From the NCBI GenBank assembly GCA_033026295.1, contig CM065184.1, positions 6,699,501 to 6,763,500 on the forward strand: a DNA stretch of 64,000 nucleotides, in the 5' to 3' direction. The stretch comes from Channa striata. Lineage: Eukaryota; Chordata; Actinopteri; Anabantiformes; Channidae. Within the stretch, counting starts at the first letter, position 1, and each line of letters starts with the position of its first letter. The notes beneath the pieces were generated by a model that did no database searches, was not told the DNA's origin, and saw only the letters and a list, made by a program, of their open reading frames with translations. A program made the position numbers and the translations under genes. This document shows positions 27,829 through 40,300 of the stretch, piece after piece.

Positions 27829-30238
27829 AGAGCAGTGACTACAGCGAGGCCGAGGTCCTTCCTGACTCCTTCCCATCAGCCCCAGCTGAACCCCTCCCAG
27901 AATTTCTACTGGAACCGGAGGACGCTTTTATTGTTAAGAACCGTCCGGTTCAGCTACGGTGCCGGGCATCACCAGCAACACAAATCTACTTCAAATGTAA
28001 CGGAGAATGGGTCAATCAGAACGACCATGTCACCAGAGAGAGCCTGGACCAGATCACCGGTAATACATACACACACACAAGTGTAGTGTAAACACACACA
28101 TAGTAATGTCACCTTGTATTTCACAGACATAAACATCATAGTCAATTACAAACATAATTTTCAACTACATAATCCATTAGCTCCTATAGAGTTTTATGTG
28201 CACATTAACTGCTTTGGCCTGCAGCCATTGCATTATTTATATGCACTGTGAAGAATATGCCTCACTAATTTCTCTCTCCCTCCCTGTCCCTCACTCTTTC
28301 TCTCTCTGCACAGGGCTGGTGGTGAGGGAGGTGGACATCTCGGTGTCGAGGACCCAGGTGGAGGAGCTGTTTGGGCTAGAGGACTACTGGTGCCAGTGTG
28401 TGGCCTGGAGCTCGGCTGGCACCACCAAAAGCAACCGTGCCTATGTTCGCATTGCATGTCAGTGTTGAGACTCTGTATATGTGTTCGCATGTGTGCATGA
28501 GACTTTATGCAAAAGACAAATACTGAAAAAATAGAGGTGTTTTTTTATTGTAAAGAGAGAATTGAGCCATTAAAATTTTAATATTGAGAGAAAGAAAGTA
28601 GGAGAAGTGGCAGAAGGGCAAATGTTTCCCTCCTTTTGCTTTTCATATGTGTCAGCTTAAGTATATATGCAAATAAACTGACTTTAGTGCTCCGTCTTAG
28701 TCCCTGGGGTAATGTGTGGCGTAGTGTGATTGAGAATGTGCAAGTTTACGGGGGCAGGGAAAATAAGAAAACAACAGTGACAGAAGCGTTTTGGGGCTTT
28801 GCCTCAGCTGTGTGATTACACATGTGAGATTAACAGCATGTCACTGTTGCCGTCACTAACAGCTGACTACATCTGTGTCCCCATTTATAGACCTGAGGAA
28901 GAACTTTGAGCAGGAGCCACTTGGGCGGGAGGTGCGACTTGAGCAGGAGGTGCTCCTGCAGTGTCGTCCCCCAGAGGGCATGCCAGCCGCTGAGGTACAT
29001 CGTCACAGGGACATTTTGATTTGCTTTGCCATCACATTTGCAGTTCAGTTATACTCATTACTAAAAAGATCAAATCCATTTATGTTTTGGTATCTATTGC
29101 AAGCATGTTAGGGACACAGCAATGCATAAATTTAAGTAATCAATAGCTAGTCACACAAATTTATGCAGTACAGTCTGCAACCATACAAAGCCTAAAGGGA
29201 GCTAAGTAAAGGGTGAGTCACTGAAGTTTGAGAGATTTACGCCTATCTGGATCTGTGGCACAACCCAGAAAAAAAGTCCTCAAACACTGAATGATTTGAA
29301 ATTATATGCTCACTTATTTAAGCAACAAAGTCAAAAAGGCTGTGCTTCGACGTTTACACACTAAACTGTGTAGCAATACATCATATGGTTTATTTGTCTC
29401 ATAAAATAACGATACAACAAAACATTAAAAAAGAAACATTACTCAAAAAACAGATTTTTATTACTCATGTAAATATTCACGTTCTGCCAGGCTGTGTTCT
29501 TTTAGTGTTTTAATAACATGGTTATTATATGATATAAGACGCACATACTATAAAAGCACAAAAGTGAATTTTATGTATTCAAAGAGAGCATTTAACAGAA
29601 AATTTACTATGTGTTTGACAATAAATACTCATTTTATTATTTGCTGGGATGTAATGTCTTTTAGTATAGTGGATGTGAGCGGGTTTTGCCAAAAGAAGCT
29701 ACAGTTGATATTTGTCCTGAGTAAACCAAAATGATCCTGTATTGACAGCGTCTGATCAATACCACATGTGGCAAAGAAACTTGTTGCAATGGCTTAATAT
29801 TCTGCTGGTTTATAGTGTTTGCTGAATGGGTCTGTGCATGGTGTGTTGACTCATGTTTATGCATACACACCTGCTGATTTGGATACTGATTTATGTGAAG
29901 AAATACCTGCCAAAAGAATTAAAAGAAATCTATAATTCAAAACCGAACAAACACAGAAGGATGAGAGTGTGAGTATTTTGTAAACTAAATACAACAAGCA
30001 AAGTTCTTAAAATTAATTTTAAGTGCCATGTACTTTTGTATTCCTGCTGCCCTCCAGGTGGACTGGCTGAAGAATGAGGATGTAATAGATCCATCGCAGG
30101 ACTCCAATTTCTTGATCACTATTGATCATGATCTGATCATCAAACAGGCCCGACTCTCAGACACAGCAAACTACACCTGTGTGGCTCGTAACGTGGTGGC
30201 CAAAAGACGCAGCAGCACCGCTACTCTCATTGTTTATG
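27829..30238 (+). other. unc5b: unc5b Ig-domain exons
   Basis: Four exons form the netrin-binding head. The first two (27829-28059 and 28314-28457) encode the N-terminal Ig domain, with cysteines in LRCRA, YFKCNGEW and YWCQCVAWSS. The next two (28891-28994 and 30058-30238) encode the second Ig domain, with LLQCRPPEG and the typical DTANYTCVARN strand. The introns entering and leaving the first Ig domain are phase 1, whereas the intron inside the second Ig domain (28995-30057) is phase 0 and splits it. The Ig fold and netrin role are family knowledge. Confidence 0.9.
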
Positions 30239-33200
30239 GTAATACATATGTTTTTCTGTTCTTTCGTTCTCACGTCAAGCATGAAGATAAAGTCTCGTGC
30301 CATTCATGATAGATGTTAGGTGTGATACACAGCTTACGTTTGGGAGACTTGGGGAGACTGGTCATGACAGCATAGTCAAAGCGCATCAAAACCATCCATG
30401 TGGTCTTTTTATGGTTTAAAGCATATCCCATTCTACAGTAAACTGTTCTTTTTGCTTCCAATCTCCAAACAGCACATATGCTAAAGTGATATTTGGGCTG
30501 CATGGATGTGTTTGGGTGTCAATATTCTCATTACTGTTGACCAGAGTGTTAAATGCCAGACTCACTCACCTTGCTCATCTGTGTGTGTCTCTCTGTCAGT
30601 GAGTGGAGGTTGGTCTTCTTGGACTGAGTGGTCAGAGTGTAATGCTCAGTGTGGGCGGGGTTGGCAGCGACGAACGCGAAGCTGCACCAATCCTGCCCCT
30701 CTAAATGGAGGAGCCTTCTGTGAGGGCCCACCCTTCCAGAGAGTGACCTGCACCACTCTGTGCCCAGGTGAAGATGACATAATTAATTGCGTTATTTACA
30801 ACAGTTTCAGAGGAATTAGTCGTGCTCTGAAATATGATATTTCCCAAATGGGCCATTTTTGCAGGAAGCAAGGAATTAAGTTTTTAAACTAAACTTTTCA
30901 AACATTTACATCATAAACTGGGTTTCAGCTGTGTTCTTTCACAGAAGGTTCGACATTAGAGGACACAGACCCCTCAAAAAAACCCAAACTTCAGCCATAC
31001 TTTCACCAGAAAAAGTGATTTAATCAGGAACACAGTAGTATAAGTTAAAGTTACAGGCCAATACATTGTTGTTGCTTTTTTCCATGTGTCAGACCACCTT
31101 GACTCAAGAGTTGCGGTAAACAAACCATAGAATTTGTTTTTCATCATCTCATATTTTTATACATAAAGCCCAATTTCCCTCTGCCTACAGTTATTTAAGT
31201 AGTTGATGATGAGCTGCAAAATTACTAAAATGCAGGCTGTCTCATTCCAGTGGATGGAGGCTGGACAGAGTGGGCAAAGTGGTCTGCCTGTGGGACAGAG
31301 TGCACCCATTGGCGCAGTCGTGAATGCCAAGCTCCACCACCCAGGAATGGAGGAAAGCACTGCAGCGGCAGCATGATGGAGAGCAAAAACTGCACTGAGG
31401 GGCTGTGTGCACGAAGTAAGTCTGCAGATCATTATATATGAACTGGGGTGGTTGTTAAATGTTAAAAGAGAGTAACTGCATACATTTCAGGCTGTAATGC
31501 TTTCTAATTCTTCAGGTAAATGCTGAAATCAGTCACTGCTGCAAATGGTTTAATATCCAAAAGAACGTGGTCATTGAAATAGAAGCAGCAGGTTTAGCAT
31601 TTAGTTCAGTTTTATATGGCATATTTCAATTTCAAGCTATTTTGTACAGCACAGTATTCCCAAGGTGTTTAGCTATTGCAGCATGGCAAGAATGCAGAGA
31701 GATAGTGAGATGGAGAGAGATGAAAGAAAAAACTGCTAAATCCCAGACAGATGTTTGGTGAGGCAAAATTTAGGTTTACAAAAAGTGAAGGCAAGTGATC
31801 CACAACTGAACGCACAGATGGAGAGAGTAAAAAGGAGAGATGGAGCAAGTGCAAGCTAAGGGCGCGCGCGGAGCGGGACGTGAGCATGACACGGGCAAGT
31901 TGAAAAATTAGCACAGGGAAAAGCATATGAGACTGAGTCAGACTCACACTGACACCCAATGTGCAGCCCGGGATGAGCTCAGAGGAATCCAGCTGACAGC
32001 GCATTAGAATCTTTGAGACGTACATCCACAGAGGCAGTGAGAAACATTCAAGCGCACACTTAAAAACACATGCACAGTCCCAACACACTCAGGCATGCAC
32101 ACAGACCTCATAAATGCGCATGCAACGGGGGGGGGATCATGTGCACGCTCACAGCAACACTGTGCTTCGACTCTGTCGGATATACACACGAGACCTGACA
32201 TACACAGGCCTTCCTGCAGCTGCAAGATTAGACAAATACACTGTCTGATTTGGCTGCACAGAGCCAAGCGTTCTCAGCAGGCCGCCAGGGAAACATTCAC
32301 TCTAGTGGCTCTGACAGAGGGCAAGATGGGAAGCACTTGCTGTAGAAGTCCTGTATATGTGTTACTTGGCAAACCGCAGATGACTGACTGGACTATTTAT
32401 TGTGCCACTACATTCATTTAATTATTCAGCTGTCACAGTGTCCTGCTGACATTATGACTCGTGCTTCGTACGAACAATAAAAGGTCACTCCACTCTCCCG
32501 CTCACTGTTAATCTCTCTGAGGGTGAGCTAAATATCCTAGTCATGAATGTAAAATGCTTTGAGACACCACAGACCATCATCCTCACTACATCCTGGGACA
32601 TTCCACTCGCTGTTGAACGGATGGGAAAGTTGAGGAGCCCATTTGCTGTTTTGATGATGCTTGGGAGAGAAGCGTTATTTTATTTGAGATGAAGTACTCG
32701 ACACAGTCCTGAAAAAGGGTCTCAGCATCCGTCAACCCACTCAGCGATGATTCACGTTGGTGTTATCTTGGAAAAGATTGTTCCCTCCAAGAGAGAGATG
32801 TTTTTTAGGAGGATGAAGGTGATAACATACTCTGTAGGGTGTGTAAAAGAGATGGTTTCAATCTACATTGTGGCCCTCATGTTGTTGACAACACCAGATT
32901 CCTTGTTTGTTTCCAAAACTGTCTTTGTCACACTTCATCCAAAAGATCACAACCATTTCTAATAGACTTCTATTCAGAAATTTTTTTTTGCATTATAATA
33001 ATTATGCTGAATTTCGTTCCACAATGCTGCACATTGTTCTTCAGATAAAGCGAATATTTTCCTGCTTGCAATATGCTTTTTATGTTTACATTTCTATTTT
33101 CATATTGATGAAATATTGTTTATTTTCTTGTTTCTGCTTTGTATTGTGTTATTGTATCTTTCATTTGCATAATGACTAGTCCATCCATTTTTAAGTTGTG

Positions 33201-35257
33201 TTTTTTCTTTTCTTCTTCTCTTGTTTTTCTCCATTTCAAACAGATAAAAAGATTTATATTGAACATGCAGGTCATTGTAAGTTCATCTTTCCATCACTTC
33301 AATCTTTCACTGCTTCATCCTGTTTGTACTGTGTGTGTGTGTGTGTGTGTGTGTGGGTGTGTGGGTGTGTGCGCTCATACAGGTTAGGAGTCCTAACATC
33401 TGTGTTAGCATGTGTTGCTGAATGCATGCAGTGTTTTGGGTTGAGTCTGTCCGTCCACACCTTGTTGTCGTCTCAGATCATGTTCAGTAAAGACTCACCT
33501 CCCCTTCTTGTCCACCCTGCTTATGAATGTTGTTTTCTCATCTTGTCTTAGTAAGTTGACTCAGTGTGGCATAGGTTTCTAAGCTGGCTGCATCCTCACA
33601 CTCTGCATCTCTTATATAACGGCTTGCTTTCCTTTAGATTGCAAAACAAATATACATTTTTATGAAACCTATTAATAAATGTTAGTTTAATTAAACAAAC
33701 GGCCCAAAAGCAGTTCAACTGACTCCAACCCAACATGACACACTTGTGGATGTTGAATGGTGACATGCCTCTAAGCCGACGTTCTTTGATCCGTAGGCTA
33801 TGAGGTGAAAGCATAGCCCTTCTGAAAAAAGCAGCTGATTTCTGTCTGACTTTCAGTAAATCTGTGATATAGTTAACATTTGAAGTGATGCTAATTCCTT
33901 TAGCCCAATGCGACGTAAGCTCTGCGGAGAGCAGCCACGGTAATGCACCTAATTCGCTATTGTTCCGTTTCTGGTAATAAGTGCGGACGGCTGTCAGATT
34001 TGGTTCCATTGCGCCACGTGAGCTTGGGAGCTCTCCTCTGCCAGCCTGGCTGCCTAAGGCTTTCCTTTCCTCCACCCTTCCACCCTTTCTTTTACTCTGT
34101 GTAGTGTCTGCGGTTTCCTTCAGCTTCTTCCCCACTCTCTACTTTTTTCAAAATGGGCCTTTTCCTCGAGCACTGCTAACCTTATCTCCTCTCTCTTCCT
34201 CACCACACTTATAATCCCTCTGTCCTTTCAACAAATCACAACCTTATCTGCCTCTTTCCTATCGTTTTGCCAAATTGCCTCTCCTCTGCTGCTGCCTTAC
34301 TCTATTTATCCAGCCTGTCTACTCCGTCTTCCTTTTTGCTCTTCTTTGTCTCCAGTCAATCTCACTCCTTGCCTTATCCTCTTTTCTGCTGTGATGCGAC
34401 TCGGTTAGGTTTGGCTCCACAAGTGCTGGGAGTCTGTGGTGGACCTGCTGACCAGACACAACCAATCACCCAGCAGGATATAGGATAGAGAGCCTAAAAC
34501 TCTTTTACTATTTACAGTAATTATCCCTTTTTGTTTCCCAGACAGTGTTTCCTGAGCCCTAATAATACAAATGTAACTCCAAGGGAGCATTGAAAGGTCT
34601 GACATTAGCGTCACATTAGTGTCAGCTACATTTTGGAATGAATTTTTACACAGAGCAAAGATTTTACATGTATATGTACGGCAGGCAAAATAAATCACCA
34701 CTATGTCCTAGGGCCCATAGTGATGCAATCAATACTCCCCATCCAGACGATATGGAATTTACACTGAAATGAAAGAGAAGGAGAACATTCTTATATTTGA
34801 GAAGTCGTAGGAATCTGTATTTCGTTCGAATTGTGTCTAACTAACCATTTCAGTGCTAACTGCAATAATAATTTATGCTACTCCCTGTTACAGTGAACTT
34901 GTACTAAATCAGATGATATCTCATATATTCTAGTAGTTTCTTCCCCGTTGTGATTTCCTTGCATTTATGTGTGTACTGTATGTTTCTAAAAGTGTTTCTT
35001 CCACATGTCTTGACTGTCTGTCTCCCTGTGCCTCTTTCAGCAGTGGCCCCAGGTATGGGTGTAGCAGTGTATGCTGGTCTGGTGGGTGCTCTGCTGCTGT
35101 GTGTGATACTGGTGCTCTGTGTGGGAGTGCTTGCATATCGTCGCAGATGCCGCCATCTCCACGGAGACATCACAGATTCTTCGTCTGCTCTCACCGCCGC
35201 CTTCCACCCTGGCAACTACAAGCCTCCCAGACAGGGTGAGTTCACACAGACCCAGTG

Positions 35258-35295
<38 letters not shown>

Positions 35296-37366
35296 TACTT
35301 AATTCACATGCACACACACAGTTTGCTCTTTTGTGTTAATTTTCATAACTTTTCTTGTTTTTACTCATTTTCATTGAAGCACTCCTTCACATTTCATTTC
35401 TTTATCACACTACTATTTATACCAACCCACAAATTAATTCTCTTTATACCATTATCTCCTCTCACTTTGCCACTTCTCCATTCTTTACTGCTTTACATAT
35501 TTTACATTTTTAAGCATTTGTCATGGTATCCCTTCCCTTGTTCTCGATTATTAATTAGCAACAATAATCCATTTCACTCACGTCCCTTTGAGCGCTCTCT
35601 GCCCTGCCTGTCATTTCTGTTGATAAGAGAACAGCGCCTCTCTTCTTCTCCTCTGTCCACAGATAACCCTCACCCTCTGCATCCTTCAGCTCCTCCGGAT
35701 TTAACAGCCACTGCAGGGGCTTTCCGTGGGCCACTCTTTTCCCTGCAGCAGGGGGTCAATGACAGCCCACACAAAATCCCCATGACTACCTCTCCCCTGC
35801 TGGACCCACTGCCCAGTCTTAAAATCAAAGTGTATAACTCCTCCACTCTTTCCTCCCTGGAGCTTCCTGCTGACATATGCTCAGCTGATGGGGAGATCCT
35901 CAGCCTCAAGTCAGTGGGAACTGTAGGTAGGGAGCGAGAGTACCACAGCCACACCCTGTCCAGAGAGCCTGGCCTTAGCACCAGTGCCACGCTGGGGAAC
36001 CTAGGAGGACGCCTCACGATCCCCAACACAGGTAATAGAAAACCTATCCCCCCAGCTACCTTTTTACGCACATGTGATATCTCAGGCTCTGAATTACAAG
36101 TCGTCCATATGTCAAAGTGTCCCCCTTGGGGAAGACACTAAACCTTAACAGCTGCTGCCATCAGTGTGCAAGTGTGTATGTGAGCGAGTGAATTAGAAAC
36201 CAGTTGTTAGGCACTTTGGGCACTGATGAGTTAGAAAAGGGTTGTATAAGTGCAGACTATTTACGATGTGAGAAGATTTATTTGCTCCCATTTGCTAATG
36301 ATATGCTCAGTTAATCAAATATAAGTCAAATTAAGACATAACACCCTCTCTTTTAGGTGTCAGTCTGCTCGTACCTCCTGGCACTATCCCACAGGGGAAG
36401 TTCTATGAGATGTACCTCATCATCAACAAGTGGGACAAAACCACGTGAGTACACGTCATCTTCCTCTTCACTCCTCTTCTTTGCTACCACAAAGCACAAA
36501 AGACCTTATTCTTACATCAGTCAGTCTCAGTTCAAATCACTGACTATTATGGAAAGTATTTTAGATGCTATGCACCTTTTCCCTCCAATAAAAAATAAAT
36601 AAAATTTTACAGTATTAACATTATCATCATATCTCTGATTGTCGACTATTAGAATTTACAGAATTACAGGATTTGATTAATTTCTTACCAGTTTTCTAAA
36701 CATTTGGTACTTGCTTCAAACAGGTCAGCACCGGCATGTTCCAAACCATGTCGGGGCCATGATGTTCTTCTATAAATTAAGTTTTATATTTTGGCAGTGT
36801 TGCAAACGGCCGGTGTTCTCTGTGTGTGTGACATTCACAGGCTCCCTTCAGAGGGCAGTCAGACTGTACTAAGTCCTGTGGTGAGTTGTGGCCCAACTGG
36901 TATGCTGCTGAATCGTCCCGTGGTCCTTACTTTGCCCCACTGTGCCCAACTAGACACACCCACACCTGACTGGACCCTCACCCTCAAATCGCAGACACAC
37001 CAGGGGGCCTGGGAGGTCAGACACTTTAAAATTGGTATTACATGCAGGATATCATGTTAACTGATCTGACATCAGTGAACACTACATTTTTTTTTCAGGA
37101 GGTGCTGACAGTAGGCGAAGAGACCTTGTCGTCCCCGTGCTACCTGCAGCTGGAGGAGGAGTGCTGTCATGTTCTTATGGAACAGCTGGGAACATACGGC
37201 CTGGTGGGACAGTCCTGCCCCCCACAGCCTGCCTGCAAACGCCTGCAGCTGGCTCTGTTCGCCCCCAGAGCACCCTGCCTCTCCCTGGACTACAGCCTCC
37301 GGATCTACTGCATTCATGACACCCCCCACGCACTCAAGGTGCTGACTGTGTGTTTATGCATCTCTT

Positions 37367-37397
<31 letters not shown>

Positions 37398-40300
37398 CAT
37401 GCCTGGATGCTGCTTAATTCTGTTCATTCTCTGTGTTGCTACTTTCTGTCCTTTTTAACATTATTCTTTAAACATCCAGTATCTCTGCTCATCCAGTACA
37501 TCAGTATGTCTGCTATACATATAGTTTAGATATTTAAACAATACACCATTTAAAAAGGTTTTTATTAACTGATGCAGCATACCCATATGCTTACATTACC
37601 CACAATGTAATATGCCAACTGGATGTGCAGTTGGAGATTCAGGTGTTTTAGAATTGTCGCTAATGTAGCTGTGAACAGCTGTCCTCAAAGAACAGGAGAG
37701 GGCCATAGACAGACAGACTTGCCACAGAGGGTTAAAATCCACAGATTTTCACAGCTCCCTCTGGAGCTGCAAAATACCTTTTTCATAAGTGCATTAGTGC
37801 TCATAAAGAAATGCAAACAGGTTTGATGCTTAAATTAGTTTCCCTTTAATAAGTGTAGTGACAGTGAATTTACTTTTGAATTAAATTTTCTTATGTTAGA
37901 CTTCAGCTAGGTTTTTTCACTGTTCACACTACCCTTGAACTATTGATCCACATCATCATATAGATCCCAAAGCGCAAAATTACATAAAATAAAATAATAT
38001 AAAAAGTATAACACAAACATGGTGTTAGATCTTGGTGTAACAACCTATAATAACACTAAAACTAAAACACTAAAACTTATCATAACTTATTTCCACAGAG
38101 CTTTTTGGTGGTAGAAGGGTACTGTCCCCTTCGAAATGACCCCTCTGATCTACTCTTCGTTTTTAAATTAAATTCTGGTATCACATATTGAATCTTTCTG
38201 TCCCTCTAGAAGCAACACCTCGAAATAGTACAGTGCAGTCCAAACATTCTCTGCAACAGCAAGTGAGCACTCCATCCAGAGCTGGAATTTTCACAATATT
38301 TTCCGTCACTCAATCCCTTTTGTATAAAGTGTTCACAGACCAGCCAGGGTAGTAAACATGAGCGTGCTGTGTGCAGTTTACTGGCATCACATTACATGAT
38401 TTCTGGCAGCAAAAGTTCAAACAGCTTACAAACTGTTAGCTCTCACACATTTCCATTTGGAGACCTCAAATTTGAGAATGCACGACACGTTTTAATTAAT
38501 CACTTAAGAAAATATGTTCGTAAATGATTCGTAATTATAAACTCGTAGTAAAACTGCTAAAGTAAGTATGTTCAGAAGCCAAATCTGTCTCTGCCTCTGT
38601 TTAGGAGGTGCTGGATTTGGAGAGGAGCCTCGGTGGAGTTTTGCTGGAGGATCCCAAACCTCTGCTCTTCAAAGACAGCTACCACAACCTGCGGCTATCC
38701 ATCCACGACATTCCTCACACTCACTGGAGAAGTAAACTACTGGCCAAGTACCAGGTGACACAAGCAGAAAATAGTACAAGCCTTTAAATGTTTTTATAAG
38801 TCGCTTGTTTAAGTCTAATCTTCTGAGAAATGAAGTGGAATGGAGCACAATTCATCAGAAGCTTAAATATCCTTTTGAGAATTAACTGATTGTCGGTATT
38901 ATGTAAGAAATAATAAGCACTTCTTAAGGAAAAGTTATGGACTGGTTCTTGACTCTTGACTTTTGATTTCACATCAGCAGAACAGTTATTTTCTCTGACA
39001 ATACAGCCAGTGGACTTTATACTAAACACTGCTGTTGTAAACATCCAAACTCTCTGCTGCATTCTCTTGACGGCAGCACCAAGATTGCAGTCTGAACCTT
39101 CTCTGAATAAACAAACAGGAAATCTGATAGTGCTCCTAATTTATGGACAGTGCTTAAATTGTGCTCTGACACATACCTTGTGGAAACGCCCAGTATCAAA
39201 ATGAAGCACACAGCATTTTCTTCGAATGGAAGCTGAGTCCCAGATCTTTCCTAATTGTGCATCTCCGGATAGACACTTTAATCGCAGTGTAGAAACCCTT
39301 TTGCAGCTTCCTTACCATTTTCCTTTGTTTGGCAGGAGATCCCATTCTATCACATTTGGAGTGGCAGCCAGAGACCGCTGCACTGCACCTTCAGCCTGGA
39401 GAGAGCCAGTCTGGCTGTGTCGCAGCTCACCTGTAAGATCTGTGTCCGACAGGTGGAAGGGGAGGGTCAGATATTCCAGCTGCACACAGACATTCAGGAG
39501 GTAAAGGTGACCGCCAAAATAGGCATGTGCAGACATACAGCCGATCACCTTGCTACAAATGCGACACAGTCATCCGATAAAAAAAGATCTGTGGTCTTTT
39601 CTGTGCCTCTGTCAATCCAGACTCTACCACCACACTCACCCCTCCCTTCAGGAGGCACCTGCCTGCCTTCCTCTCAAGTGGGACCCTATGCCTTTCGCTT
39701 GCCTGACTCCATCCGCCAGAAAATCTGTGCCAGTTTGGATGCGCCAAGCGCTCGAGGGTGTGACTGGAGACTATTGGCACGCAGTCTCGGGTTTGACAGG
39801 TCAGATCTGCCTCACATGTTTCTGTGTGAAAGGCAGCTTGGTCATGCTTTGTAGATTCCAATGCTGATGCTCCGGCTGTTAGTTCATACTGACAAGCTAT
39901 TATGTGTATATTTTGGGGTGTAGATATTTAGGGCATTTAGGTTAGATGCATAGAATTTGCATTTTAAAAGGACTTAAACCTAGACGGTAACAAATGCTAA
40001 AATTAACCAGAACAACAAATGAATGGTTTTCATACATGCTGTTCCTACTAATTAGTATCTGTAAAATATGATTTGAATATTCAGTTCAGAAACATGATTC
40101 AGCTGTATGATGTACTTTGAAATTTCTAATGTCCGCCAGCTCATCCCCTGTGAATTATTATAGAGCCGGGCATCAGTATTGCTCTGTCAGTTATTACCAG
40201 CAATATTTGCAACATCTAGTTTTAATGGCTTGCAAAAACGTTTCCTTGTCCTTTTGTTCTCATAACTTACTTCATCTTTCTTCCCATCAGGTACTTGAAC

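Larger units (their letters stand above)
31416..35040 (+). other. unc5b intron around the microexon
   Basis: A 3.6-kb interval between the second TSP exon and the transmembrane exon, interrupted by the microexon at 33244-33276. It contains a short GC-rich stretch (31860-31885), a G9 run (32127-32135), a (GT)n tract (about 33330-33372) and pyrimidine-rich sequence (34040-34400). No other exon is supported. Confidence 0.7.

Noticed and set aside
33596..34135. 179-codon minus-strand frame in an unc5b intron
   Set aside because: No recognisable domain; its location and composition (KRKGGRVEERK from a pyrimidine-rich plus strand) look like chance.
35119..36141. 340-codon open frame on the plus strand
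   Set aside because: It reads through intron 8 and a microsatellite; only 35663-36031 is real unc5b coding sequence in that frame.
39622..39656. Alternative acceptor CCCTTCAG|GAGGC for the unc5b death-domain exon
   Set aside because: It would start the exon in a frame not matching the phase 0 donor at 39500; the AATCCAG acceptor at 39620 keeps the frame.
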